From: an uncultured Thiothrix sp.
GTDB lineage: Bacteria > Pseudomonadota > Gammaproteobacteria > Thiotrichales > Thiotrichaceae
Assembly (NCBI RefSeq): GCF_937873765.1
Contig: NZ_CALMZC010000050.1
Coordinates: 25,404 to 89,403 of the forward strand
Length of the DNA: 64,000 bases
Direction: 5' to 3'
Both the position numbers and the translations under genes were made by a program. Below the pieces are notes generated by a model. It was not told the DNA's origin. It saw only the letters and a program-made list of their open reading frames with translations, and did not search any database. Positions 17,140 through 27,241 of this stretch are shown in pieces (within the stretch, counting starts at the first letter, position 1; each line of letters begins with the position of its first letter).

Positions 17140-18780
17140 CTATTGTTGACAGCCAGCCCACCAACACGGACGACTACGGATAAAGTTTAACAAGGCTTGA
17201 TGTTTGTAAGCTTGTCCTAAAGGTTGATTAATATATTCTTTACTCCCCCACGAGCCGTAGCGACGATAAGTACGCGGGGAAGAATAGTGTGCGAATAAAG
17301 TTCCCCCCTCACGCTTCCAACCTTCTAAAAACTGAGTATATAGAGCACCCATGCGTGGATGACGGTTAGCTTGATAAAGCAACGGATTGGGCATTTGCAT
17401 ATCATGAGTCGTTTTGAAATCGACCAAACCTTGCCCACCCTCATAGGCCATTAAAGGTAAGCCATATTTATCAGCAATCGCTTTTTGCTTACGAATAAAA
17501 CCCAGTAGATTGTTAATGGAATAGCGATACTGATCATCAGTCATCAACCGAAAGGTTTCATCTAGATTGCGAACTAACTGAATTGATTGATGGTCACCGA
17601 AGAAATAAGGAGCAATCGCGAATGCATCCGCTGACTTATAGGCATCTTTATGGCTTAAAATCGTTTCAGCCACTTCCTCATTGATCGTCCAACCAGAAAG
17701 AATCCGCACTAAGCGCTGAGAGCCGCCAAAAACCTGCTCCCAAATCCGGAAAATTTCTACCGAACGTTCAGAGTAATAGCGATAACCTGCACGATTTTTA
17801 TTCGTATCTAAGCGCCGCGCCATGCCCATATCACGTACATGATTACCTTGGAGGAAAATAAAGTTCCAAGTTTCATTACTGTATTCAATATGGGGCTTCA
17901 AATTAGGACGTAAGCGCTGCTTAACCAACTGTGCAAATTGCATCACATAATTATTATCCGCAGCATGATGGATGGTAAACCACGGATGTGCATTTAAACG
18001 ATTGGCTAACTCAATTTGAATCTCAATCGGAGCGCCCCGATTCGTTTGATTTCCTCCCCAAGTCGCATCAGTGAGCTTCTGACGCTGATTCCAAGAGCTT
18101 TGCGGATTATTGTTAATTCCACTCATATTCATGAAGCGAATCGATTTGAAATCCTTCATGTAATCCAAATAATCGGGATTAAAAATCTGCTGTTGGTAAT
18201 TTTGTACAAAAGCTTGGTAATTGCCGGGACATGTACCCGCATTAGGCACACGCTTAAAAGGGTTATTGGTACAAACTCCATCAGGTGGGAGGATACGGAT
18301 ATCACGAATATAATTGTTCGGATTAGACTCGATGATCCGCAAAGTGGCATCAAATTTATTATCATCACCCGCATACAAATCAATGATATCTTGACCTTGG
18401 GCAGCTTGAACTAATTTAGCATCACCCCCATATTGAATTTTGCCCTGCCCTTCATAGAGCACTGTATAACGCCCACCCGGAATGGCTTGAGCTGGCATAT
18501 TGCTTAAGAAGCGCGTACCTGCAATTTGTCCATTGAGGCGTGCAGGCCAGCCATTAGCATCTAATTGTACATTCGCACCGGTCAACCAAGGACGTGCATC
18601 CTCAAAGGGTAAAGCCGCACGGAATAAATCAATGAAGGGGACGCTAGAGTCATCCTCAGTCAGCTCATTGGTATTCGACGCTAAGGGTGAGTTTTGGTTA
18701 CTTGCTAGAGCCAAGGGTGCAACCAAAGCAACGCAAATCGTCGCTACGCCTAGCCTTATGTGTTTCAACAGTAATGACAT
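17140..18780 (-). CDS. secreted glycoside-hydrolase-like protein
   Basis: A 546-residue exported protein. The signal peptide covers about residues 1-26 (LGVATICVALVAPLALA). After a low-complexity spacer, a first domain (about 45-180) resembles a beta-sandwich accessory module. The rest looks like a TIM-barrel glycosidase: an IRFMNMSGIN segment, WFTIHHAADN, HIEYSNETWNF with the Asn-Glu pair typical of an acid/base position, and LMAYEGGQGL with a candidate nucleophile glutamate. The EYSNETWN motif occurs in large secreted proteins often labelled cellulose-binding. Catalysis, substrate and location (periplasm or outside) are inference. Four cysteines could form disulfides. A ribosome binding site (AGAAGG) precedes ATG 18780. 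It is monocistronic. Confidence 0.7.
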   Translation of the reverse strand: MSLLLKHIRLGVATICVALVAPLALASNQNSPLASNTNELTEDDSSVPFIDLFRAALPFEDARPWLTGANVQLDANGWPARLNGQIAGTRFLSNMPAQAIPGGRYTVLYEGQGKIQYGGDAKLVQAAQGQDIIDLYAGDDNKFDATLRIIESNPNNYIRDIRILPPDGVCTNNPFKRVPNAGTCPGNYQAFVQNYQQQIFNPDYLDYMKDFKSIRFMNMSGINNNPQSSWNQRQKLTDATWGGNQTNRGAPIEIQIELANRLNAHPWFTIHHAADNNYVMQFAQLVKQRLRPNLKPHIEYSNETWNFIFLQGNHVRDMGMARRLDTNKNRAGYRYYSERSVEIFRIWEQVFGGSQRLVRILSGWTINEEVAETILSHKDAYKSADAFAIAPYFFGDHQSIQLVRNLDETFRLMTDDQYRYSINNLLGFIRKQKAIADKYGLPLMAYEGGQGLVDFKTTHDMQMPNPLLYQANRHPRMGALYTQFLEGWKREGGTLFAHYSSPRTYRRYGSWGSKEYINQPLGQAYKHQALLNFIRSRPCWWAGCQQ

Positions 18781-18985
18781 TAGCCTTCTATCCTCGTGTT
18801 TTTAGCTCATTCAGGTGGCACTAAGCCTAGCGCCTTGAGCGGTGCTTATAAAGTAGTGTAAGACTAAATGTGTTGTTTTTTGCATAAAACTGCGATTTAA
18901 AGCAGTTTACCTAAGCTTCTCGCAAGCATTACAATGTCGCCCCCAACTAAAACTTTATATCTCTATAAACTTATCGGAGGCCACT

Positions 18986-19420
18986 GTGGCTATCGAACGT
19001 ACTATTTCTATCATTAAGCCGGATGCGGTTGCGAAAAATGTCATCGGCCAAATTTATGCACGTTTTGAAAATGCAGGTCTGCAAATCATTGCTGCACGCA
19101 TGATTCATTTAAGCCAAGCTCAAGCTGAAGGCTTCTATGCTGTACACAAAGAGCGCCCTTTCTTCAAGGACTTAGTGAGTTTCATGACTTCTGGCCCTGT
19201 GATGGTGCAAGTATTAGAAGGCGAAAATGCAGTGGCGAAAAATCGTGAGCTGATGGGTGCTACTAATCCAAAGAATGCTGACAAAGGTACTATTCGAGCT
19301 GATTTCGCCGATAGCATTGATGAGAATGCAGTGCATGGGTCGGATAGCTTAGAAAACGCAGCAATTGAAATTGCTTATTTCTTCGGTAAAGACGGCGATC
19401 TTTGCCCACGTACTCGTTAA
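18986..19420 (+). CDS. ndk: nucleoside diphosphate kinase
   Basis: A 144-residue NDP kinase of standard length. It transfers the gamma-phosphate from ATP to other NDPs through a phosphohistidine, visible as H117 in NAVHGSDS. The nucleotide-binding elements KPDAV near the N-terminus and [13 protein letters not shown] are intact. The start is GTG 18986, preceded by CGGAGG. It opens the conserved gammaproteobacterial cluster ndk-rlmN-pilW-rodZ-hisS-yfgM-bamB-der. The gap to rlmN is 28 bases, so co-transcription is likely. Confidence 0.98.
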   Translation: MAIERTISIIKPDAVAKNVIGQIYARFENAGLQIIAARMIHLSQAQAEGFYAVHKERPFFKDLVSFMTSGPVMVQVLEGENAVAKNRELMGATNPKNADKGTIRADFADSIDENAVHGSDSLENAAIEIAYFFGKDGDLCPRTR

Positions 19421-19448
19421 TAATCTCTGAGTAAGGCTAAGGTCATCT

Positions 19449-20558
19449 GTGTCTGCTAGCAAGGTAAAAGTCAATCTCCTCGATTTTAGTCATGAAGCGC
19501 TGAAAGAATGGTTCGCCAGTGTAGGCGAAAAGCCGTTTCGTGCAACGCAAGTGATTAAATGGCTACATCAAATGGGGGTAGATGATCTTACACAGATGAC
19601 CAATCTCAGCAAAACACTCCGTGCCTTCTTACAGGAAAACGCTGAAATTCGCGCTCCAGAAATTGTCATGGAGCAACAATCCGCTGACGGTACTTGTAAG
19701 TGGGTATTGCGCTTAGCGGATGGCAACGCCATCGAGACGGTGTTTATCCCTGAAGAAGATCGCGGTACCTTGTGTGTTTCCTCACAAGTTGGTTGTGCAC
19801 TGGATTGCACCTTTTGCTCCACTGCCCGCCAAGGCTTCAATCGTAATCTAACCGTTGCCGAAATTATTGGGCAATTGTGGATTGCAAAACGTACTTTGCA
19901 AAAAGATCCAAAAGGCGAACGCGCAGTAACTAATGTGGTGATGATGGGTATGGGCGAGCCTTTACTCAATTTTGAGCCGGTGGTAGCAGCTTTACGTTTA
20001 ATGCTTGATGACAATGCTTATGGCTTAAGTCGGCGGCGTGTCACCGTCAGTACCTCCGGCGTCTTACCGGCGATGGGACGTTTAGCGGATACTTTAGATG
20101 TATCTTTAGCGGTATCATTGCATGCGCCCAATGATGAGTTACGTAATCGCCTAGTTCCACTGAATCGCAAATATCCAATTAAAGAGTTACTGGCCGCTTG
20201 CCAAAGTTTCCTTGATAAAAAAGATACCCAACGTAAATATATTACTTGGGAATATGTGATGCTCGATGGCGTGAATGATACGGAGCAACATGCGCACGAG
20301 TTAGCCGCTCTATTGCAAGGGATCCCTTCTAAAATCAATCTGATTCCATTCAACCCCTTCCCTGATACCCGCTATAAACGCTCAAGTAATAATCGCATTT
20401 ATCGCTTTCGCGACATCCTGCAAGAGTCCGGTTATACTGTAATGACTAGAAAAACCCGAGGCGATGATATCGACGCTGCTTGCGGTCAATTAGCCGGGGA
20501 AGTGAATGACCGCAGTCGTAGAGAGATACATTTCGCCCGTATTGAACAAGGGCATTAA
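19449..20558 (+). CDS. rlmN: dual-specificity 23S rRNA/tRNA adenine C2-methyltransferase RlmN
   Basis: A 369-residue radical-SAM enzyme. The cluster-binding motif CALDCTFC gives C116, C120 and C123. The N-terminal accessory domain (residues 1-95), GMGEPLLN and the C-terminal resolving cysteine in [10 protein letters not shown] are all present; C116-containing RlmN/Cfr enzymes use a methylated cysteine intermediate. It methylates A2503 in 23S rRNA and A37 in some tRNAs. The start is GTG 19449, the usual position for this family. It lies in the order expected for the cluster, 15 bases ahead of pilW. Confidence 0.97.
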   Translation: MSASKVKVNLLDFSHEALKEWFASVGEKPFRATQVIKWLHQMGVDDLTQMTNLSKTLRAFLQENAEIRAPEIVMEQQSADGTCKWVLRLADGNAIETVFIPEEDRGTLCVSSQVGCALDCTFCSTARQGFNRNLTVAEIIGQLWIAKRTLQKDPKGERAVTNVVMMGMGEPLLNFEPVVAALRLMLDDNAYGLSRRRVTVSTSGVLPAMGRLADTLDVSLAVSLHAPNDELRNRLVPLNRKYPIKELLAACQSFLDKKDTQRKYITWEYVMLDGVNDTEQHAHELAALLQGIPSKINLIPFNPFPDTRYKRSSNNRIYRFRDILQESGYTVMTRKTRGDDIDAACGQLAGEVNDRSRREIHFARIEQGH

Positions 20559-20573
20559 GAGCAAATAACAACG

Positions 20574-21308
20574 ATGAGAATAACAACTAAATCGCTAGCC
20601 GTCACGGTGCTGGCCGCTAGCCTATCTGCTTGTGCTAACTCCAGCAGTACTAGCAAGAAACAGACTGCAGAGTATTATGCACAACTCGGCGCAGGCTATT
20701 TACAGAAAAATCGTTTAGAACTTGCTCAAGAAAACCTCGATAAAGCCTTAAAAGTTAATCGCAACTCCAAAGATGCTTTGCATTATTCCGCTCTCCTACA
20801 AGAGCGTTTAGGCAATATGCAAAAAGCAGATAGTTTGTTCAAACGTGCTATGCAATTGGATAGCAAAAATCCTGAACTCCTAAATAATTACGGCTCCCAT
20901 TTGTGCAAGCAGGGCCAATATAAAGCGGCTGTCACTGCCTTTAATGCTGCTTTGCAAGACCCTTTATATGAAACCCCCGAGTTCGCCTATACGAATGCTG
21001 GAGTGTGCTTGCAGAGTGCGAAAGTGTCGGATCAAGCTGAAGGTTACTATCGTAAAGCCTTGGAACGTAACCCAAATTTCCCGCTCGCCTTATACCAAAT
21101 GGCTGAATTAGAATATGCACGTGGTGAAAATGCCAAAGCACAAGCTTTCCTTTATCGGTATAATGAGCGCGCTCAGAGCACAGCAGAAACCCTATTCTTA
21201 TGTTATAAGATCAATCGGGCATTAAATGATTCAACCGCCACAGAAGAATGTGTGACTAAGCTGATAGCGCAATTCCCAAATAGCGTTGAAGCCAAACAGA
21301 TTAACTGA
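20574..21308 (+). CDS. pilW: type IV pilus biogenesis/stability lipoprotein PilW (PilF)
   Basis: A 244-residue lipoprotein with the lipobox LSAC (lipidated cysteine at residue 19) followed by about six tetratricopeptide repeats, for example AEYYAQLGAGYLQKNRLELAQENLDKAL and PELLNNYGSHLCKQGQYKAAVTAFNAAL. PilW/PilF is the pilotin that delivers the PilQ secretin to the outer membrane. The position between rlmN and rodZ is conserved. Type IV pili would fit twitching or gliding and natural transformation; comM is also in the window. Confidence 0.92.
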   Translation: MRITTKSLAVTVLAASLSACANSSSTSKKQTAEYYAQLGAGYLQKNRLELAQENLDKALKVNRNSKDALHYSALLQERLGNMQKADSLFKRAMQLDSKNPELLNNYGSHLCKQGQYKAAVTAFNAALQDPLYETPEFAYTNAGVCLQSAKVSDQAEGYYRKALERNPNFPLALYQMAELEYARGENAKAQAFLYRYNERAQSTAETLFLCYKINRALNDSTATEECVTKLIAQFPNSVEAKQIN

Positions 21309-21340
21309 AACTTGAACTATTAAGTATTTTGGAGTGGGGC

Positions 21341-22693
21341 GTGACGGACACTAACGCAGACATGGATGTAAAACCAGACGAGCAGCCTATTGTTCAAGCT
21401 GAAGTGGAAAAACGTGATGATGGTATTGTGCGTCCGGGTGATCTTTCAGCCAAACTACAAGCTTGCCGCGAACGAGCTGAGTTAGATCAAGATCAAGCCG
21501 CGATTGCAATGCGCTTATCGCCCGCCATGATCAAAGCGCTCGAAACTGAGAACTTTGCTGAACTACCCGATCCTCCTTATGTACGCGGTTATTTACGTAG
21601 CTATGCACGCTTAGATGAGAGTAATCCACAGGATTTGATTCGCACCTATGAGTTATTGCGCGGTGCTGATCCCGATTCATTGACAATACCACCGCCGATC
21701 TCCTTGACACGTGTTCAGCATAAGCAAGGTATTTCCCCAACCACCATTCGTATGCTAGGACTAGTGGCATTAGTATTACTCCTTGGCGTGTTGTCGATGA
21801 TTCCGGGGATTAATCAGTGGGTGCGTCAAACCTGGCAATCCTTCGCAGCCGCTCAACCCGGTTCAGTACCGACTAGGGTATCTAAACCTGCTCCTGTAGC
21901 AGGTACACCTATACCTGCTACAGGAACTAGTACTGACCTTACTGCTTCTGATCCAGTACCAGCGCCTACCTCCCCAGCCTTAGCAACTACTACACAAGAT
22001 ACTCCTGCGTCAGTGACTAGCTCTGAAGTAGTACAACCTAGTAGCGCTAGTCCTGCCACTGATCCAACGGCTAGTAATACAGCTTTAACCAATGCCACTC
22101 CTAGTGCCGCCACTAGTTTAGGTTTAGCAAACCCAGCGACGGCTATACCTCCAGCAAATACTCCAAGTACTGAAACTGTAGTAACTAGCACTCCAACAAC
22201 GATACCTCCCACTGTTACGAGTCCTACGGCAGTGATTGGAACTACGCCTGATACTGCACCTGTTACTAGTACAGTCGCTCCTATACCTGCTGGCACTACG
22301 AACACTTTAGACACTGTAACTCCACCAGCAACTGCAGCCATAGAATCTACAGGCTCTACACCTACATCAGCAGTGGACCCAGCTACGACACTCGCAGCAG
22401 TGGATCCCAATAAGCCGACTGAAACAACTATTACTACCCAGCAGCCTATTGATGGTGAAGTTTTAGTACGGATGGAGTTTACTCAAGAAGTGTGGATGCA
22501 AGTTAGAGATGGCAATAACCGCGCCATCTTCGAATCACTCAACTCACCGAATACTTGGAAACAATTTAAGACGCGCACGCCTTTAACTTTTAAAATTGGC
22601 AATGCACCGGGAGTAAAATTGTATTTGAATGGTCAGGCTTATGATCATGCTAAATACACGCGGGGCAGTGTCGCGCGCTTTACAGTGAACTAA
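21341..22693 (+). CDS. rodZ: cytoskeleton protein RodZ
   Basis: A 450-residue protein with the RodZ plan. A cytoplasmic helix-turn-helix domain contains LSAKLQACRERAELDQDQAAIAMRLS and YVRGYLRSYARL. One transmembrane helix follows at about residues 143-165 (IRMLGLVALVLLLGVLSMIPG). A long Thr/Pro/Ala/Ser-rich periplasmic linker of about 200 residues leads to a C-terminal beta domain (DUF4115, about the last 80 residues). RodZ couples MreB to the cell-wall elongation complex. I start it at GTG 21341, with GGAG six bases upstream, rather than at the TTG at 21329 that contains this site. The linker is low complexity and yields a false open frame on the other strand. Confidence 0.93.
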   Translation: MTDTNADMDVKPDEQPIVQAEVEKRDDGIVRPGDLSAKLQACRERAELDQDQAAIAMRLSPAMIKALETENFAELPDPPYVRGYLRSYARLDESNPQDLIRTYELLRGADPDSLTIPPPISLTRVQHKQGISPTTIRMLGLVALVLLLGVLSMIPGINQWVRQTWQSFAAAQPGSVPTRVSKPAPVAGTPIPATGTSTDLTASDPVPAPTSPALATTTQDTPASVTSSEVVQPSSASPATDPTASNTALTNATPSAATSLGLANPATAIPPANTPSTETVVTSTPTTIPPTVTSPTAVIGTTPDTAPVTSTVAPIPAGTTNTLDTVTPPATAAIESTGSTPTSAVDPATTLAAVDPNKPTETTITTQQPIDGEVLVRMEFTQEVWMQVRDGNNRAIFESLNSPNTWKQFKTRTPLTFKIGNAPGVKLYLNGQAYDHAKYTRGSVARFTVN

Positions 22694-22696
22694 TTC

Positions 22697-23971
22697 ATGG
22701 CAAAGACAATTCAATCCATTCGCGGGATGCATGACATCCTGCCAGAGCAGTCTGCTGCTTGGCAGTATCTAGAAAGTACAGTGCGTCAATTATTGGCACG
22801 TTATAGCTATCGCGAAATTCGTACCCCGATTGTAGAAGTGACGGAACTTTTCAAACGTGCAGTGGGTGAAGTCACTGATATTGTTGAAAAGGAAATGTAT
22901 ACCTTTGAGGATCGTAATGGTGAAAGCTTGTCATTACGCCCAGAAGGGACGGCTAGTTGTGTACGTGCAGGCATTGAACATGGCCTATTTTATAATCAAC
23001 AGCAGCGTATTTGGTATACTGGCCCGATGTTCCGCCATGAGCGCCCACAGAAAGGCCGCTATCGCCAATTTCATCAAGTTGGGGTAGAAGCTTTTGGGAT
23101 TGCAAGTCCTGATATTGATGCTGAATTAATCGCGATCAGCGCGCGTCTTTGGCAAGAACTAGGCTTAAAAAATGTCCGGCTTGAACTCAACTCCTTGGGC
23201 ACACCTGCCTCAAGAGCCGTATATCGTGAGAAATTAATTGAATATTTCTCCGCCCATTTAGATGCCTTAGACGAAGAAGCCAAGCAACGCCTACATAGCA
23301 ATCCTTTGCGAATTTTGGATACTAAACATCCAGCAACCCGCCTGATTGCTGATGCAGCACCGAGCCTACATGATTATTTAGACCCAGAGTCTAAGCAGCA
23401 CTTTGAGCAACTGTGTAACATGTTGGAGGCAATGGGTATTCCATATCGGATTAACCCGCGTTTGGTGCGTGGCTTAGATTATTACAGCCGCACGGTATTT
23501 GAATGGATCACCGAAGAATTAGGTTCGCAAGGCACTATCTGTGCGGGTGGCCGCTATGATGGTTTGGTCAGCCAAATGGGTGGGCAGGAAACACCTGCTT
23601 GCGGTTTTGCAATGGGCATGGAGCGCTTATTAGAACTAATGCAAACCCAAGAACAAACTCTAAATGCAGTTGCACCGGATCTTTACCTCGTTTTGGCAGG
23701 TGAACACGCCAGTGCTACAGGCATAGTCTTAGCAGAAAAATTGCGCACTGAATTACCAAAACTTAAGCTGCAAGTGAACGCCGGTGGTGGCAGTATTAAG
23801 ACGCAAATGAAACGTGCGGATAAATCGGGTGCACGTTATGCCCTAATTTTAGGTGAGCAAGAATTAGCAGCAGGCACCATTGGTTTCAAACCGATGCAAG
23901 ACGCTGCAATCGAGCAAGTTAGTTTGAAACTCACTGAATTGAGCCACTATCTGGCTAGTAAATTCAATTAA
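22697..23971 (+). CDS. hisS: histidyl-tRNA synthetase
   Basis: A 424-residue class II synthetase. Motif 1 lies in the first 80 residues ([24 protein letters not shown]), motif 2 around [19 protein letters not shown], the two histidine-specific loops are [15 protein letters not shown] and AGGRYDGL, motif 3 is [12 protein letters not shown], and an anticodon-binding domain fills the last 95 residues. The start follows the rodZ stop after three bases. ispG, which often sits between rodZ and hisS in related genomes, is absent here. Confidence 0.97.
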   Translation: MAKTIQSIRGMHDILPEQSAAWQYLESTVRQLLARYSYREIRTPIVEVTELFKRAVGEVTDIVEKEMYTFEDRNGESLSLRPEGTASCVRAGIEHGLFYNQQQRIWYTGPMFRHERPQKGRYRQFHQVGVEAFGIASPDIDAELIAISARLWQELGLKNVRLELNSLGTPASRAVYREKLIEYFSAHLDALDEEAKQRLHSNPLRILDTKHPATRLIADAAPSLHDYLDPESKQHFEQLCNMLEAMGIPYRINPRLVRGLDYYSRTVFEWITEELGSQGTICAGGRYDGLVSQMGGQETPACGFAMGMERLLELMQTQEQTLNAVAPDLYLVLAGEHASATGIVLAEKLRTELPKLKLQVNAGGGSIKTQMKRADKSGARYALILGEQELAAGTIGFKPMQDAAIEQVSLKLTELSHYLASKFN

Positions 23972-24016
23972 ACAGTTAATAAGTAAATAGAAGCATTTGG
24001 ATGAAGGGGTTTGAGC

Positions 24017-24640
24017 ATGATTGATTATAATAAGACTGATGACGAACAGGCCGAGGATCTTAAAGCGTGGTGGAAAGAGAATGGCATTTCAGTCATTGCT
24101 GGGATTGCCTTAGCGATTGCGGCCTTGTTTGCTTGGGAATATTGGCAAAAATATCAAATCAAAACTATGGAAGGCGCTTCAGCCCTGTATAGCACGCTGC
24201 AAACCACTGCAGATGATGCGGTAGCTGCAAAAAGCATTCAAGAATTGCAAACTGCATATCCCAAATCACCATATGCCGCTCTAGCCTCCTTAGAAACTGC
24301 TAAAAAATATGCTGAAAAAGGCGAATATGAGCCTGCGATTACTGCTTTACGGTGGGCAATTGATCATACCAAAGATGTCGATTTAAAAAATGTCGCCTCG
24401 ATACGTTTAGCACGCGTATTAGCCTCCGCTGGCAAGTATGACGAAGCTCTGCAATTAGCTAGCCAAAGCTATGGTGCTTCTTATGAATCAGTTCTAGAAG
24501 AAATAAAAGGCGATATTTACAGCGCACAAAAGAAAACTGAGGAAGCGCGCAAGGCCTATGAACGTGCTATTCTGTCTGCAAAAAACAATTCTAGCGAACT
24601 GATTAAAATCAAGCTCGATAACCTAGGTAAGGGAGCCTAA
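24017..24640 (+). CDS. yfgM: YfgM-family ancillary SecYEG translocon subunit
   Basis: About 207 residues: a short acidic N-terminal cytoplasmic tail, one transmembrane helix (ISVIAGIALAIAALFAWEYW, about residues 24-44) and a periplasmic tetratricopeptide domain. YfgM associates with SecYEG and PpiD and passes substrates to periplasmic chaperones. The start is ATG 24017 with AAGGGG at correct distance, rather than the TTG two codons earlier. The gap to bamB is eight bases, consistent with a shared operon for envelope protein assembly. Confidence 0.92.
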   Translation: MIDYNKTDDEQAEDLKAWWKENGISVIAGIALAIAALFAWEYWQKYQIKTMEGASALYSTLQTTADDAVAAKSIQELQTAYPKSPYAALASLETAKKYAEKGEYEPAITALRWAIDHTKDVDLKNVASIRLARVLASAGKYDEALQLASQSYGASYESVLEEIKGDIYSAQKKTEEARKAYERAILSAKNNSSELIKIKLDNLGKGA

Positions 24641-24648
24641 GTGCATCC

Positions 24649-25803
24649 ATGAGATCTTTAGCCACACTGATTACTGGTTTGTTTTTAGCAGCAAGCTTAA
24701 CGGCTTGTAGCAGCTTTTCCAGCCTGATGCCTGCTAAAGATCCTAATCCGCCTAAAGAATTGACAGCGCTTCAAGCCACCGCCAATGCGCAAACTTTATG
24801 GAAAGTCAGCACTGGCAGCAGTGATAAAGCCTATGTACGCTTATTTCCCTATGTCGATGAAGCATTGGTCGTGGTAGCAGGTGGTGGCTCAGCCAGCGCT
24901 TGGGACAAACGTACCGGCACTTCGATTTGGAAAACACCGATCAGTGAAGAAATCACTGGTGGGGTGAATGGCGGTGAAGGCTTAGTTTTTTTGGGGACGA
25001 GTGAAGGCAGTGCGCTTGCTTTAGACCGGCAGACCGGCAAAGTACGCTGGATAGAGCATCTAAATAGTGAAGTGCTATCCGTTTCTACCGCCAGTAAAGG
25101 CCGTGTCGTCTTTCGCACAGGCGATGGGCAATTAAGTGGTTTATCGACTCAAACGGGTGAAATTGTTTGGCAACAAATCCGTGAAACGCCGGCTTTATCC
25201 TTACGGGGTGCTGGTGTCCCCTTGATTGTTAGCGGTGCAGTCGTGGCAGGTTTTGATAATGGTACGGTGACTGCGTTTGATGTAGAAACTGGCACTGGCT
25301 TATGGGAAACGATTCTCTCAGTGCCGCGTGGTAGCAGCGATTTAGACAAGATTATCGATGTGGATGGCCGGATTAAACACGTGGGCTCTGCACTATTTGC
25401 TGCCAGCTACAATGGACAGATTGCAGGTATTCGCCTGCAAGATGGCGCCCTAGGTTGGGCACAGCCCTATTCTAGCTATGCGGGTGTCGATGCCGATGCA
25501 GGTGGTCTCTATAGCACAGATGTAGAAGGTAATATTTGGAAGATTAATCCACAAAGCGGTGCACCGCTTTGGAAAATGGACGATCTACAACGCCGCACCC
25601 CTACAGCCCCTACTATTTTAGGTGGCTCTATCGTAGTGGGAGATTATGCAGGCTATTTACATTGGATTAATAGCAGTAATGGTCAAACGATAGCACGTCT
25701 ACAGGTTGATACTGCTGGTTACACAGTTCCGCCGGTCAGTGATGGTCAGGTGATTTATACGTTTGGCAAGAGTGGCGTGTTAGCCGCTCATGCCCTAAAA
25801 TGA
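24649..25803 (+). CDS. bamB: outer-membrane protein assembly factor BamB
   Basis: A 384-residue lipoprotein. The lipobox LTAC places the lipidated cysteine at residue 20. The rest is a PQQ-type eight-bladed beta-propeller, with repeated units such as SASAWDKRTGTSIWKTPI, ALALDRQTGKVRW and AFDVETGTGLWET. BamB binds BamA and helps insert outer-membrane beta-barrels. It is placed between yfgM and der as usual; der starts ten bases after its stop. Confidence 0.95.
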   Translation: MRSLATLITGLFLAASLTACSSFSSLMPAKDPNPPKELTALQATANAQTLWKVSTGSSDKAYVRLFPYVDEALVVVAGGGSASAWDKRTGTSIWKTPISEEITGGVNGGEGLVFLGTSEGSALALDRQTGKVRWIEHLNSEVLSVSTASKGRVVFRTGDGQLSGLSTQTGEIVWQQIRETPALSLRGAGVPLIVSGAVVAGFDNGTVTAFDVETGTGLWETILSVPRGSSDLDKIIDVDGRIKHVGSALFAASYNGQIAGIRLQDGALGWAQPYSSYAGVDADAGGLYSTDVEGNIWKINPQSGAPLWKMDDLQRRTPTAPTILGGSIVVGDYAGYLHWINSSNGQTIARLQVDTAGYTVPPVSDGQVIYTFGKSGVLAAHALK

Positions 25804-25813
25804 TGATGAGTAA

Positions 25814-27220
25814 ATGAGACCGGTTTTTGCCCTTGTTGGACGCCCGAATGTCGGTAAGTCTACCCTTTTTAACCGCTTAACACGCTCCCGTGATGCCTTA
25901 GTTGCGGATTTCCCCGGCTTAACACGTGACCGTAAATACGGCACGGGCGAAATGTTCGATCGTGACTATTTAGTTATTGATACGGGTGGACTGAGTGGTG
26001 AAGATGTAGGGATTGATGAGCAAATGGCACGTCAAACCCTAGCGGCGGTAGCTGAAGCAGATGCCATGATGTTTATTGTTGATGGCAAACAAGGCTTGAA
26101 TGTCGGTGATGAATATATTGCCCAACAGCTACGTGAGACTGGCAAGCCGGTATTTCTCATTATCAATAAAACCGATCGAGTTGATCCTGACCAAGCGGCC
26201 GCAGAATTTTATGGCTTAGGTTTCTCTGAAGTTTATAGTATCGCAGCAGTACATGGTCGTGGTGTCACTTCCATGATGGATGACATCCTAAGCCATTTTC
26301 CTGCAGATGAAGTCGATGAAAACCTTGAGCTTGAAGAAAGTGAAGAGCGGGCTATTCGGATTGCTTTTGTCGGCCGACCGAATGTGGGTAAATCGACTCT
26401 AGTGAATCGCATTTTAGGTGAAGAACGGGTCATTGCCTATGATGAACCAGGTACTACTCGCGATAGCATTTTTATTCCATTTGAACGTGATGGTAAGCAG
26501 TACACCTTAATTGATACTGCCGGAGTGCGTCGTCGTAGCCGGGTGAATGAAACCATTGAAAAATTCAGCATCATCAAAACCTTAGATGCGATCCGTGAAG
26601 CGCATGTAGTGATTATGCTGGTGGATGCGCAGGATAGTGTTACGGATCAAGATGCGCATTTATTGGGTTTAATTCTGGATGCTGGTAAAGCACTGGTGTT
26701 AGCCATCAATAAATGGGACGGCCTAGAAAGTGATGAGCGGGATCGGATTAAGGGTCAACTTGAAGTTAAGCTGCCTTTCTTAGATTTCGCCGAGAAACAC
26801 TTTATTTCCGCATTGCATGGCACGGGGGTCGGTTTATTATATAAATCGATTCATGCGGCTTACGACTCTGCCATGCTGAAAGTTCCGACCTCACGTTTAA
26901 CTCGTATTTTAGAAAATGCGGTACAAATGCATCAGCCGCCTTTAGTCAGTGGTCGCCGCATTAAATTGCGCTACGCTCATCAAGGTGGCAGTAATCCTTT
27001 CTTGGTGGTGATTCACGGTAACCAAACCGATAAAGTACCACCCGCTTATGAGCGCTATTTAATTAATTATTTTCATAAAACTTTGAAATTAACCGGCACT
27101 CAAGTCAAAATTGAATTTAAAACGGGCGAAAACCCTTTCGAGGGTAAGCAAAATAACCTAACACCCCGTCAGATTCACAAGAAAAAACGTTTAATGAAGT
27201 TTGTCGCTGGGAAAAAATAA
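25814..27220 (+). CDS. der: ribosome-assembly GTPase Der (EngA)
   Basis: A 468-residue GTPase with two tandem G domains. The first P-loop is [12 protein letters not shown] near the N-terminus and the second is [12 protein letters not shown] near residue 185; both have DTGG/DTAG and NKTD/NKWD motifs. A C-terminal KH-like domain completes the protein. Der is needed for maturation of the 50S subunit. It closes the conserved cluster that began at ndk. The basic tail ([17 protein letters not shown]) is usual for the family. Confidence 0.98.
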   Translation: MRPVFALVGRPNVGKSTLFNRLTRSRDALVADFPGLTRDRKYGTGEMFDRDYLVIDTGGLSGEDVGIDEQMARQTLAAVAEADAMMFIVDGKQGLNVGDEYIAQQLRETGKPVFLIINKTDRVDPDQAAAEFYGLGFSEVYSIAAVHGRGVTSMMDDILSHFPADEVDENLELEESEERAIRIAFVGRPNVGKSTLVNRILGEERVIAYDEPGTTRDSIFIPFERDGKQYTLIDTAGVRRRSRVNETIEKFSIIKTLDAIREAHVVIMLVDAQDSVTDQDAHLLGLILDAGKALVLAINKWDGLESDERDRIKGQLEVKLPFLDFAEKHFISALHGTGVGLLYKSIHAAYDSAMLKVPTSRLTRILENAVQMHQPPLVSGRRIKLRYAHQGGSNPFLVVIHGNQTDKVPPAYERYLINYFHKTLKLTGTQVKIEFKTGENPFEGKQNNLTPRQIHKKKRLMKFVAGKK

Positions 27221-27241
27221 CCACTAACACACGAGGGCAGT

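Noticed and set aside
18016..18414. 132-codon rightward frame opposite the glycosidase-like gene
   Set aside because: It lies entirely inside a well-supported leftward gene with signal peptide and recognisable motifs; isoleucine/arginine-rich shadow translation.
21853..22410. 185-codon leftward frame rich in Val and Gly opposite rodZ
   Set aside because: It is the antisense of the Thr/Pro/Ala-rich linker of RodZ, a known source of long false frames; no ribosome binding site.
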